Under the pieces are notes generated by a model that saw only the letters and a program-made list of their open reading frames with translations, had not been told where the DNA came from and made no database searches. Below, piece by piece: positions 27,064-34,515 of a DNA stretch of 64,000 nucleotides. Both the position numbers and the translations under genes were made by a program. How positions within the stretch are numbered: the stretch's first letter is position 1; every line of letters begins with the position of its first letter. This DNA is from Pantoea alhagi (lineage in GTDB: Bacteria > Pseudomonadota > Gammaproteobacteria > Enterobacterales > Enterobacteriaceae): contig NZ_CP019706.1 of assembly GCF_002101395.1 (NCBI RefSeq), positions 868,001-932,000 on the forward strand, written 5' to 3'.

Positions 27064-27089
27064 AAAAAAAGCGACCCGAAGGTCGCTTT
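27064..27089 (-). terminator. Intrinsic terminator of yjjG
   Basis: Perfect stem GCGACC-CGAA-GGTCGC (27071-27086), extended by A/T pairs, is followed on the minus strand by seven T residues. It lies about 38 bases after the yjjG stop. Confidence 0.9.
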
Positions 27090-27126
27090 AGCAGCATTTC
27101 AAACCAGAAAGTGCTGGCATCAAAAC

Positions 27127-27807
27127 TTAAGCAAATAAAATGGATTGCAGCTCCTGGAGCGAACTGACCTGCCAGTCAGGCGTGATCGCGGCGGGCTTTT
27201 CTCTGCCATCCGCATTCAACCAGCAGGTCTTCAGGCCTGCGTTAATGCCGCCTAAAATATCTGAATCAGGATTATCCCCGACCATCAGCACACGTTCCGG
27301 CGCAGGCCGCCCCATTTTTTCCAGCGCATAATCAAAAATTGCCGGATGCGGTTTGGCATGCCCCACCTGCTCGGAAATCACCAGCAGATCAAAGTAATCA
27401 CGAAAACCAGTACGCTGGAGACGCACCTGCTGCAGCGCGGTAAAGCCGTTGGTGATAATCCCCATCTTCACCTTGCCCTTTAGTGCATTAATCAGGTTTA
27501 CCGCCCCTTCCAGCGGTACGCATACTTCCGCCATGGCGCTAAGAAAACCGCTGTTTAACGCGTCCGGCGTGACGTTCAGCTTTTCTGCCCAGCCGTTAAA
27601 ACGCTGATGCTGTAGCTGCAGCGCGGTGATAGCGCCGTTTTGATACTCTACCCACAAGGGTTTGTTCACCAACTGATATTCATGGTAATCATCGGTAGTA
27701 AAATCAACGTTGTAATCTTTAAACAGCCGTTGCAGGCCCGTAAAAGCGTCAAAGTGAAACAATGTGTCGTCAGCGTCAAAAAGGATCCAGTCCCAGTTTT
27801 GTAGCAT
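27127..27807 (-). CDS. yjjG: Pyrimidine 5'-nucleotidase YjjG
   Basis: YjjG is a cytosolic HAD-family nucleotidase that removes phosphate from dUMP, dTMP and non-canonical pyrimidine nucleotides (house-cleaning). The 226-residue protein shows HAD motif I DADDT (residues 11-15), the ITNG motif II, and VGDNPDSDI as motif IV, with a helical cap between I and II. It is downstream of rimI by 47 bases on the same strand, the order found in E. coli, and ends at a strong terminator. Confidence 0.95.
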   Translation of the reverse strand: MLQNWDWILFDADDTLFHFDAFTGLQRLFKDYNVDFTTDDYHEYQLVNKPLWVEYQNGAITALQLQHQRFNGWAEKLNVTPDALNSGFLSAMAEVCVPLEGAVNLINALKGKVKMGIITNGFTALQQVRLQRTGFRDYFDLLVISEQVGHAKPHPAIFDYALEKMGRPAPERVLMVGDNPDSDILGGINAGLKTCWLNADGREKPAAITPDWQVSSLQELQSILFA

Positions 27808-27854
27808 AGCTTTCTCCTGTTACGGCACGTCAGAAACGCTGCGGCGACCGCCCT

Positions 27855-28295
27855 TTACAGGCTGAGCGCCATAATCAGAGCATCTTCCCGCCCGTGCGTT
27901 GCCGGATAATAGTTTCGGCGCACCGAAACTTCATTAAAGCCGGTCTGTTCATAAAGCGCGATGGCCGCATGGTTGGAAGCCCGAACCTCCAGCCACAGCG
28001 TGAAAATATCGCGCTGCTGCAGCTGTTCAATCAAATGATGCAGCAATGCTTTGCCCAGCCCCTGCCGTTGATAAGCGGGATCTACAGCGATATTAAATAA
28101 CGTCGCTTCATCCAGGACCCATTGGGTAATGGCGAAAGCAGCCATCTGTCTGTCAACGTCAAGCCGGTAGTTCAGGTAACGTTCGCCCTGATTGCTGGCA
28201 AAGGTCGCTTCCGTCCAGGGAAAAGCGTGGCTGCGCCGCTCAATAGCGAGCGCCTGCGGAAGGTCATGCGGAGTGAGTAAAGAAATCGACGTCAT
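27855..28295 (-). CDS. rimI: Ribosomal protein S18-alanine N-acetyltransferase RimI
   Basis: RimI acetylates the N-terminal alanine of ribosomal protein S18 using acetyl-CoA. I used the ATG at 28295 (146 residues, MTSISLLTPHDLPQALAIER), the family length; the frame is open upstream because it runs across holD. The acetyl-CoA-binding loop RQGLGKALL and the ALYEQTGFNEVSVRRNYYP C-terminal motif are present. It overlaps the end of holD by 32 bases, as in related enterics. Confidence 0.95.
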   Translation of the reverse strand: MTSISLLTPHDLPQALAIERRSHAFPWTEATFASNQGERYLNYRLDVDRQMAAFAITQWVLDEATLFNIAVDPAYQRQGLGKALLHHLIEQLQQRDIFTLWLEVRASNHAAIALYEQTGFNEVSVRRNYYPATHGREDALIMALSL

Positions 28296-28677
28296 ATTCA
28301 CAAATCTGTCGCCAGAGGGCGCGCTTCGCCTCGGCATCAAAATAGAGCGCCTCAAGCGGCGGCGTGGAAAGTTGTGGACCCTGCAGCGTAACCGGCGCTT
28401 CGGTTCCCAGCCGCCAGCTGGCGCAGGAGCGCTCTTCAGGCAGCATAGCAAGCTGATCCGGCGTCACGCTGACAACCTGCTGCGGCATAATCGCCAGCGC
28501 GCGCAGCACATCGCCAACCAAAGGATCCCCGGTAGTGGGAGGAATATCCGCCACGATCAGCAGGCGCGTCTCTGCCGGCAGCGTTATCGCAATCTCACCC
28601 TGTAACGCGCGCGGACGCCGCAGCTTATACTGCGTAATGCCCATTTGCTGTAGTAGCCAGTCACGTCTGGATGACAT
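28264..28677 (-). CDS. holD: DNA polymerase III psi subunit HolD
   Basis: HolD (psi) joins chi (HolC) and the clamp loader to single-strand binding protein. The ATG at 28677 gives 137 residues starting MSSRRDWLLQQMGITQYKLR, the typical psi N terminus that contacts the clamp loader. Further upstream start positions are unlikely because that region is the divergent promoter with rsmC. The 3' end overlaps rimI. Confidence 0.93.
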   Translation of the reverse strand: MSSRRDWLLQQMGITQYKLRRPRALQGEIAITLPAETRLLIVADIPPTTGDPLVGDVLRALAIMPQQVVSVTPDQLAMLPEERSCASWRLGTEAPVTLQGPQLSTPPLEALYFDAEAKRALWRQICEYDVDFFTHSA

Positions 28678-28784
28678 AGAAATTCCCGTTACGCCCTTAT
28701 AATGCGCAGCTATGCTAGCAAACCCATCGAACATGCGCCAACAAACCACTATACTCTGCGCTCTGATTTCTGAGGAGCTATCTG

Positions 28785-29837
28785 ATGTCTGCTTTTACCC
28801 CGGCGAGTGAAGTGATCCTGCGCCACAGTGATGAATGGCAAGACCGCCGCGTGCTGTTTGCCGGCGATTTGCAGGATGACCTGCCCGCCCAGCTGGAAAC
28901 CCAGCTGAGCCGCGTTCATACGCAATACTATCATCACTGGCAATCATTAAGCCGCAGCATGGGCGATCGTGCGCAGTTTGGCCTGATAGCCACGGCGGAA
29001 GCGATAGCAGAGTGCGATACCCTGATCTATTACTGGCCGAAAAACAAGCCGGAAGCGCAGTTTCAGCTGCAAAACCTGCTATCGCTGCTGCCGCTGGACA
29101 GCGATATTTTTGTTATCGGTGAAAACCGCAGCGGCGTTCGCAGCGCCGAGAGTATGCTGGCCTCATGGGCAGCGCTGAACAAAATCGACAGCGCGCGCCG
29201 TTGTGGTCTGTACCACGGTCGCCTGTCGCAGCAGCCCACGTTTGATGCGGACAGTTTCTGGGATGAATATACGCTGGATGACTGCACCATTAAAACGTTG
29301 CCGGGCGTGTTCAGCCGTGACGGACTGGATGGCGGCAGCGCGCTGCTGCTCTCTACCTTTACGCCGCATACCAAAGGAAAAGTGCTGGATATCGGCTGCG
29401 GTGCGGGCGTTCTGGCGACCTTGCTGGCGCGTCATTCACCTAAGGTGCGCCTGTGGCTGACCGATGTGGATGCCGCCGCACTGGCCGCCAGTAAAGCCAC
29501 GCTGGCCGCAAACCAGATCGAAGGTGAAGTGTTTGCCAGCAACGTCTATTCCGATGTCACCGGCCGTTATGACATGATCATTTCCAACCCGCCGTTCCAT
29601 GAGGGGATGCAAACCAGCCTTGACGCAGCGCGCACGCTGATTCGCGGTGCGGCTCAGCATCTCAACAGCGGCGGCGAGCTGCGTCTGGTAGCGAATGCCT
29701 TCCTGCCCTATCCACAGGTGCTGGACGAAACCTTTGGTCATCATGAAGTGCTGGCGCAAACGGGCCGATTCAAGGTTTACCGCGCCGTCTGGGGACGCGA
29801 TGCCCGCGCTATTAAGGCAGCCAACCGCGACAAATAA
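28785..29837 (+). CDS. rsmC: 16S rRNA (guanine1207-N2)-methyltransferase RsmC
   Basis: RsmC methylates G1207 of 16S rRNA in the 30S subunit using S-adenosylmethionine. The 350-residue protein has a degenerate N-terminal domain and a catalytic C-terminal domain with SAM motif VLDIGCGAGVLATLL (about 202-216) and the NPPF motif in MIISNPPFHEGM (about 264-275) typical of N2-guanine methyltransferases. A GAGGAG ribosome-binding site precedes the ATG. It is divergent from holD, as in E. coli. Confidence 0.96.
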   Translation: MSAFTPASEVILRHSDEWQDRRVLFAGDLQDDLPAQLETQLSRVHTQYYHHWQSLSRSMGDRAQFGLIATAEAIAECDTLIYYWPKNKPEAQFQLQNLLSLLPLDSDIFVIGENRSGVRSAESMLASWAALNKIDSARRCGLYHGRLSQQPTFDADSFWDEYTLDDCTIKTLPGVFSRDGLDGGSALLLSTFTPHTKGKVLDIGCGAGVLATLLARHSPKVRLWLTDVDAAALAASKATLAANQIEGEVFASNVYSDVTGRYDMIISNPPFHEGMQTSLDAARTLIRGAAQHLNSGGELRLVANAFLPYPQVLDETFGHHEVLAQTGRFKVYRAVWGRDARAIKAANRDK

Positions 29838-29900
29838 GTGCTTATTTCCCGGGGCGCTGCTGTTTTTTACAGCGATCGCAACGCCGCTAATAAATATCTG

Positions 29901-29929
29901 TTGACGTCCCCGGGAAAAATCTCCAGAAT
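29901..29929 (+). promoter_or_regulatory. Promoter of the tRNA-Leu operon
   Basis: TTGACG (29901-29906) and CAGAAT (29924-29929) are separated by 17 bases, with a GC-rich discriminator TCGCCTCC after the -10 as expected for stable-RNA promoters. The first tRNA starts 40 bases later. Copies of TTTCCCGGGG (29845-29854) and CCCCGGGAAA (29908-29917) flank and enter the spacer as an inverted repeat. Confidence 0.6.
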
Positions 29930-29969
29930 TCGCCTCCGTGGTTGCAGTGCTGCAAAGCATTGCCGGAAT

Positions 29970-30056
29970 GCGAAGGTGGCGGAATTGGTAGACGCGCTAG
30001 CTTCAGGTGTTAGTGTCCTAACGGACGTGAGGGTTCAAGTCCCTCTCTTCGCACCA
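29970..30056 (+). tRNA. tRNA-Leu (CAG), copy 1
   Basis: An 87-base tRNA with encoded CCA. The acceptor arms GCGAAGG and CTTCGC pair, the anticodon loop is TTCAGGT (anticodon CAG, codon CUG), and a long class II variable arm is present (GTCC/GGAC, fully paired in this copy). It corresponds to the leuQPV cluster that lies near rsmC in E. coli. Confidence 0.97.
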
Positions 30057-30090
30057 AAAACCACGAAAATTCATATCGCACAGCATCTGC

Positions 30091-30177
30091 GCGAAGGTGG
30101 CGGAATTGGTAGACGCGCTAGCTTCAGGTGTTAGTGTCTTAACGGACGTGAGGGTTCAAGTCCCTCTCTTCGCACCA
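30091..30177 (+). tRNA. tRNA-Leu (CAG), copy 2
   Basis: Identical to the first copy except for one base in the variable arm (GTCT instead of GTCC, giving a G-U pair). It starts 34 bases after copy 1 and has encoded CCA. The three copies are presumably processed from one transcript. Confidence 0.97.
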
Positions 30178-30204
30178 AATGCGGTGATATGAAGACAATG
30201 TTAT

Positions 30205-30291
30205 GCGAAGGTGGCGGAATTGGTAGACGCGCTAGCTTCAGGTGTTAGTGTCTTAACGGACGTGAGGGTTCAAGTCCCTCTCTTCGCACCA
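30205..30291 (+). tRNA. tRNA-Leu (CAG), copy 3
   Basis: The same 87-base tRNA as copy 2, including the G-U in the variable arm. It starts 27 bases after copy 2. No integrase or attachment-site duplication is visible next to it, and the following about 200 bases hold no gene. Confidence 0.97.
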
Positions 30292-30488
30292 ATATTGTCA
30301 CGCTCTGGTTATCATCTCTGTTGCTTTCCCCAGGCCTTACGCCTGCGCTATCAGCGCAACTTATCTTCCTGTTTTACTCTCTGAAAGATTGCCTTTCGTT
30401 TTCGCTTAAATTTCTTATAAAAAAAGCTATACCACCGCGATAGTATCTGTTTTCGGGCAGCCCCTCCTTAGCCGCCTCTGTGCATTAA

Positions 30489-30740
30489 CTATAGCCCGCC
30501 TGCATTAACCGATACCGCAGCCAGCGCGCCGGCCAGAGCGATACAGGAAGGCAGCAGGATATAGCGGCGCAGCCGATGATGAAACAGCATACCTGCCGTA
30601 ATCAGCAGCGCCGCCAGCAGCAGCCAGCGCCACTGACCAAATGAAAGATTCATCGATGCCACCAGCGGCATCAGCGCCCCGGGCAGAAGAACACTCCATG
30701 CGCTTTGCAACCGCTCCCCATTACCCAGCTTACGCCCCAC
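30489..30740 (-). CDS. DUF1435 family membrane protein (YjjZ-like)
   Basis: A small inner-membrane protein with three hydrophobic segments: WSVLLPGALMPLVASM, WLLLAALLITAGMLF and LLPSCIALAGALAAV. The LLPSCIAL and HHRLRRY elements match DUF1435, found next to rsmC and fhuF in E. coli (yjjZ). The frame opens at a GTG at 30740 (83 residues) without a clear ribosome-binding site; a TTG at 30707 (72 residues) would fit the usual N terminus better. A strong Fur box lies 50 bases upstream, so it is probably iron-regulated. Function is unknown. Confidence 0.75.
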   Translation of the reverse strand: MGRKLGNGERLQSAWSVLLPGALMPLVASMNLSFGQWRWLLLAALLITAGMLFHHRLRRYILLPSCIALAGALAAVSVNAGGL

Positions 30741-30789
30741 AATCCACAGGCTGCCATAATCGCCATCAGCATATCCGCCACCACCAAAT

Positions 30790-30808
30790 GATAATGATTA
30801 CCAGTATC
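30790..30808. promoter_or_regulatory. Fur box
   Basis: The 19 bases GATAATGATTACCAGTATC match the consensus Fur box at 16 of 19 positions. It lies 50 bases upstream of the DUF1435 gene on the minus strand and 204 bases before the diguanylate cyclase on the plus strand, so either could be the target. DUF1435 is favoured because it is closer. Confidence 0.7.
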
Positions 30809-31011
30809 ATATGATAGCTTTTATCATTTTGCACTCTTCCTTTGTAGAATCTTTATACACGAAGATGACAGACCAGTTAGAAAGTGATAGATTGCCGGGA
30901 TTGATCTGATTCCAGACACCAATAATAACTGCTCAATACCCTTTCCAGAGTAAATTCATTTACTGTGGTAATGGCGCTTTGATATTTCAGGGCTGTCACG
31001 AGTGTATAAAA

Positions 31012-32112
31012 ATGAAATTACAAACGTATGAAGAATTGCTGCACAGCAAATATCGCCTGTCGTTGATGCTTTATCTTTTTTTAAACATGGCAACATCACT
31101 TTTTTTTATGTTACCGATAAATAAAGGAGAAAATATTTCATTCTCTTTACCGGCAATGCTGATAGTTCTGCTGAGTTTATTGCAATTAGCTTTCTGGATC
31201 CTGAAACCTGAAAAAAAATGGCCGCTGTTATCTTTTACCGCTTTTATTATGGGCGGGCTCTGGGCATGGCTGATTGCACATAAAAGCGAGCTGATTTTTT
31301 ATTTTGACGGTAGTTTTCTGCTGGTTAGTCTGATGGCAGTTTTTTTTATCGGTACTATCTCCCTGAATGAACACCTGCTGGCGTTTTGTCTGCATATCGC
31401 CCCGCCTTCCCTCACCGTCATGCTGCTCGATCGCGGCCAGCATCCGCTGACGCTGCTGTTTACCATCACGCTACCACTGCTCGGCTTCACGCTTCAGAGT
31501 CTGATGCAGCGTCGCAGCGACCATTTCACGCGACGCTTGCTGTTTCAACTGTATGAGGAGAAACAGACCTGGAGCGACCTGAGCATGCTTGATCCGCTTA
31601 CCGGCCTTTATAACCGTCGTGGCCTGAAGAACCGGCTGGAGAACCTTTTGGAGAACCAGGCCGGCAGCCACTTCGTTATGCTGCTTGATATCGATAATTT
31701 TAAGTCCTACAACGATAACTATGGTCATGCAATGGGCGACCAGGCGCTGACGCGCGTTTCGGCAGCGATTCGTGATGCGGTACGCTCGCGGGATATTGTG
31801 ACCCGTTATGGCGGTGAAGAGTTTCTGGTTCTGATGACCAACGTTAATGCTTCTATTGCCATGAAGCTGGCAGAACGTATTCGCCAATATGTGCTGGATC
31901 TGGAAATTCCCCATCAATTTAACCATCGCGTATCCACCCACGTCACCATCAGCGCCGGTATTGCTCCGATAATCGAAGAAGATTTTGAACAGGCAATGGC
32001 AAATGCCGATCGGGCTTTATATGTGGCAAAAAATCGCGGAAGAAATACTATTCTCTCCTGGGAAGAGCTTTGCGAAACAAACCTGATACCCGCCCCGGTA
32101 GATCTCATTTAA
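31012..32112 (+). CDS. Membrane-bound diguanylate cyclase (GGDEF)
   Basis: It makes cyclic di-GMP from two GTP. From the ATG at 31012 the protein has 366 residues; a TTG 33 bases upstream is possible. The N-terminal half has about six membrane helices (for example LYLFLNMATSLFFMLP and FLLVSLMAVFFIGTIS). The GGDEF domain spans about 185-350, with DPLTGLYNRRGL, DIDNFKSYNDNYGH, an active-site GGEEF (267-271), and an I-site RSRD (258-261) five residues before it, so product inhibition is likely. No EAL domain is present. It sits between the iron-related DUF1435 and fhuF genes, which are neighbours in E. coli. Confidence 0.93.
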   Translation: MKLQTYEELLHSKYRLSLMLYLFLNMATSLFFMLPINKGENISFSLPAMLIVLLSLLQLAFWILKPEKKWPLLSFTAFIMGGLWAWLIAHKSELIFYFDGSFLLVSLMAVFFIGTISLNEHLLAFCLHIAPPSLTVMLLDRGQHPLTLLFTITLPLLGFTLQSLMQRRSDHFTRRLLFQLYEEKQTWSDLSMLDPLTGLYNRRGLKNRLENLLENQAGSHFVMLLDIDNFKSYNDNYGHAMGDQALTRVSAAIRDAVRSRDIVTRYGGEEFLVLMTNVNASIAMKLAERIRQYVLDLEIPHQFNHRVSTHVTISAGIAPIIEEDFEQAMANADRALYVAKNRGRNTILSWEELCETNLIPAPVDLI

Positions 32113-32477
32113 TGATAAATTCATCATTTATTTGAGGGATTATTTAGCTATGGTAAATAATCTTCCTTAATACAAATTAAAAAGGACTTATCCGCTTAAC
32201 AGCGCTAAATAAAAAATCAGTCAGCAACCAGCAGAATGCATGCACTTGTTTTTACCCTGGCATTTTACATGCCGGTTGCGCATAGCGCAGAATGATTTTC
32301 TGCTTTGCTAAAAACCTGATTTTTTATCTGGTTATATGCTGTAGATTGCCGGGGACATCCTGTCGACATTAGAGCGAAACCCCTACTTGCCACCTTATTC
32401 CTTCCTGGATACAATCAAGAACGATTATCATTTGTTTTCTTATCTCCATTTCGGTAGTGGATTACACAGGAAGCCCT
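32113..32477. other. Intergenic region upstream of fhuF
   Basis: This 365-base gap has no gene. An inverted repeat ATTATTTA/TAAATAAT (32139-32161, seven-base loop) just after the cyclase stop may help end its transcript, although no U-tract follows directly. The 3' part should contain the fhuF promoter with the Fur-like site listed separately. Confidence 0.5.
32417..32435. promoter_or_regulatory. Possible Fur box upstream of fhuF
   Basis: AAGAACGATTATCATTTGT matches the Fur consensus at about 12 of 19 positions, with a good GATTATCATT core. It lies 43 bases before the fhuF start codon. fhuF is a classic Fur target, which raises the probability, but the match is modest. Confidence 0.5.
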
Positions 32478-33272
32478 ATGGCCATCGTTACGCGTCAGGC
32501 TTATGAGTACGGTTCGTCTCCAGTGATCTTTATGCAGAGCGACAGTTCGCTTAGCGCTGCGCTGCATAGCCTGTTCAGCGAACACCGTTCCTGGTTCCTT
32601 GAGTTTATCACCCTGAATGACGCCGCTCCTGGCGATACCCTTATCCAGGCGGAGTGGTCACAAAGCGCCCACTTTAATCAGTTGCTGGCGCGCTATGGCG
32701 ATGAGATCTATCGCGAGCATGCGGATATGCCGCGCGAGGCCAAGCCGCTGCAATCTCTCTGGGCGCAGTGGTATTTTGGCCTTATAGTGCCGCCGCTGAT
32801 GCTGGCACTGGTAATGGAGAAACGCGCGCTCGACTGCTCGCTGGAACATTTTCATCTGCAGTTCCATGAAAGCGGCCGCCCGGCAAAGTTCTGGATCGAT
32901 GTACATGAAGATGAAGATGCACGCTACCTGAACGCACATCAACGTATCGATCGACTTATCCAGAAGCATTTGATCCCTGCGGTACAGGGCATCGAACAGC
33001 ATGGCGAAATCAACGCCAAACTTATCTGGAATAATACCGGCTATCTGATGCACTGGTTTTTGGGTGAGATGAAAAGCTGGGTAGATGACGCCACGCTGCT
33101 CACCCTGGAGCATGCGCTGTTTTTCTCACGCCATTTGCTGGATGGCAGCGATAATCCGCTTTACCGCACCGTAATTCCGCGTGACGGCGCAATGCAGCGT
33201 CGCAGCTGCTGTCAACGCTATCGCCTGCCAGCCGTGGAGCGCTGCGGCGATTGCACCCTGAAATCCGTCTGA
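32478..33272 (+). CDS. fhuF: Ferric siderophore reductase FhuF
   Basis: FhuF is a [2Fe-2S] protein that reduces hydroxamate-bound ferric iron in the cytosol to release it. The ATG at 32478 follows AGGAAG and gives 264 residues; the GTG seven codons upstream lacks such a site. The unusual C-terminal cluster ligands are present as CC-x10-C-x2-C (Cys244, 245, 256, 259; SCCQRYRLPAVERCGDC). The body contains PPLMLALVMEKRALDCSLEH. A Fur-like site lies upstream, in line with iron repression. Confidence 0.94.
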   Translation: MAIVTRQAYEYGSSPVIFMQSDSSLSAALHSLFSEHRSWFLEFITLNDAAPGDTLIQAEWSQSAHFNQLLARYGDEIYREHADMPREAKPLQSLWAQWYFGLIVPPLMLALVMEKRALDCSLEHFHLQFHESGRPAKFWIDVHEDEDARYLNAHQRIDRLIQKHLIPAVQGIEQHGEINAKLIWNNTGYLMHWFLGEMKSWVDDATLLTLEHALFFSRHLLDGSDNPLYRTVIPRDGAMQRRSCCQRYRLPAVERCGDCTLKSV

Positions 33273-33398
33273 CTTTTCCCGCAGAGCAGGCGCGCGCTTT
33301 TCTGGTGCGGCGGCGCTTTACCGCCGCCTGACGTTTACAGATCCTCCCGGTTATGGCAGCTTTATCACCCCCGTTTTTATTGTGAAGAGCAAGACAAC

Positions 33399-33875
33399 AT
33401 GAGCCTGGAGTCTGTACGGCACTACTTTGCCGAGCGAGCCCCTGAAATCGCCATCATTGAATTAAATCAGAGCACGGCAACTGTGGCTCTTGCTGCTAAA
33501 GCGCATGGCGTTGCGCCAGGACAGATTGCCAAGACCCTGTCGTTAAAAGTGAAGAATCAGGTCATCCTGATCGTGACCGGCGGCGACCTTCGTCTGGATA
33601 ACCGCAAGCTAAAAGAAACCCTGGGCACGAAAGCGCGCATGTTAACCACCGATGAGGTGCTGAACTGGACGGGTCATCCGCCCGGCGGCGTCTGTCCTTT
33701 TGGCCTTGAGCATCCTCTGCCGGTTTACTGCGATATTTCTCTGCGACGCTTTGCCGAAGTGCTGCCAGCGGCAGGGTCTATTCATAGCGCAGTGCGGATT
33801 TCGCCAGAAAAAATGGCGGAGCTTACCGATGCTGTATGGGTGGATGTTTGCCAAAATGCTCCGCCTTCAGCTTAA
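33399..33875 (+). CDS. YbaK/EbsC-family aminoacyl-tRNA deacylase
   Basis: The 158-residue protein belongs to the YbaK/ProX group of trans-editing proteins that hydrolyse mischarged aminoacyl-tRNA. Family features include GQIAKTLSLKVKNQVILIVTGGDLRLDN, given here only as GQIAKTLSLK with the conserved Lys, then DEVLNWTGHPPGGVCPFGLE and the C-terminal AGSIHSAVRISPEKM. The tRNA substrate cannot be told from sequence. It is preceded by a hairpin GCGGCGG/CCGCCGC (33316-33336) after fhuF. Confidence 0.9.
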   Translation: MSLESVRHYFAERAPEIAIIELNQSTATVALAAKAHGVAPGQIAKTLSLKVKNQVILIVTGGDLRLDNRKLKETLGTKARMLTTDEVLNWTGHPPGGVCPFGLEHPLPVYCDISLRRFAEVLPAAGSIHSAVRISPEKMAELTDAVWVDVCQNAPPSA

Positions 33876-33937
33876 TTCGTTACTCCTGGACGGATAATTC
33901 GCATACAATTACGCGGTTATTTTTTTCAGGATTTTTT

Positions 33938-34471
33938 GTGTCGCTGATCTCTTTCGCCATCGCCCGCAGCCGTTTTCCGGCATGGCTGGCGCTGCTGGCT
34001 ATGCTGCTGCTGTTTGTTGCCCCAGTGATTTCAAAATCGCTGATGGCTCAACACGGCTATAGCTCGCTGATGATGGCGCATATGTCAGCAATGGTGATGA
34101 ATGAGCCGACAGAGGCAGAAGACGCGAGCCATGAACAGGGCTGCGCTGCAGACAGTGCCGGGCAACCAAGCCCGCCAGTAGCGGAACATGCTCACCATCA
34201 TGCGGCTACAGAGATCGCCGCGCCCCCCTCCTTCTCCGATGCTTCCCATCACCGGCATTATCATATGTCGATGATGGACGACAGCGCCTGTGGTTACTGC
34301 GTACTGTTAATCCATCTGCCGCTGGACTCCGTTCGCCTGCCGCAGCTCTGGACGCTACTGCAAGAGGCCATTCCAGCCGCTCCTCTCCAGCTACAACCTT
34401 TTGTTGCCAGCTGGATCCCCATCTGGTTCCGACCGCGCGGGCCGCCGGTTAGCGGGTATTCACTCGTTTAA
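33938..34471 (+). CDS. DUF2946 family protein (probable copper-related)
   Basis: I used the GTG at 33938 (177 residues), which follows CAGGA; the frame is open upstream over the end of the previous gene. An N-terminal hydrophobic segment (WLALLAMLLLFVAPVIS) may be a signal anchor. A His/Met-rich stretch follows (EHAHHHAATEIA, ASHHRHYHMSMMDD), then the conserved CGYCVLLIHLP motif of DUF2946. Such proteins are often next to TonB receptors or PepSY proteins and linked to copper handling. The PepSY gene follows after 44 bases, so they are probably an operon. Confidence 0.82.
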   Translation: MSLISFAIARSRFPAWLALLAMLLLFVAPVISKSLMAQHGYSSLMMAHMSAMVMNEPTEAEDASHEQGCAADSAGQPSPPVAEHAHHHAATEIAAPPSFSDASHHRHYHMSMMDDSACGYCVLLIHLPLDSVRLPQLWTLLQEAIPAAPLQLQPFVASWIPIWFRPRGPPVSGYSLV

Positions 34472-34515
34472 CCCAACGCTTTCTCTACAGCCCGCAATCG
34501 GGCAAAGGAACCATT

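Noticed and set aside
29970..30291. Three spaced repeats as a possible CRISPR-like array
   Set aside because: The repeats are 87-base tRNA-Leu genes with anticodon CAG and encoded CCA.
29970..30291. tRNA-Leu array as an integration site of a genomic island
   Set aside because: No integrase gene and no direct repeat of a tRNA end were found in the window.
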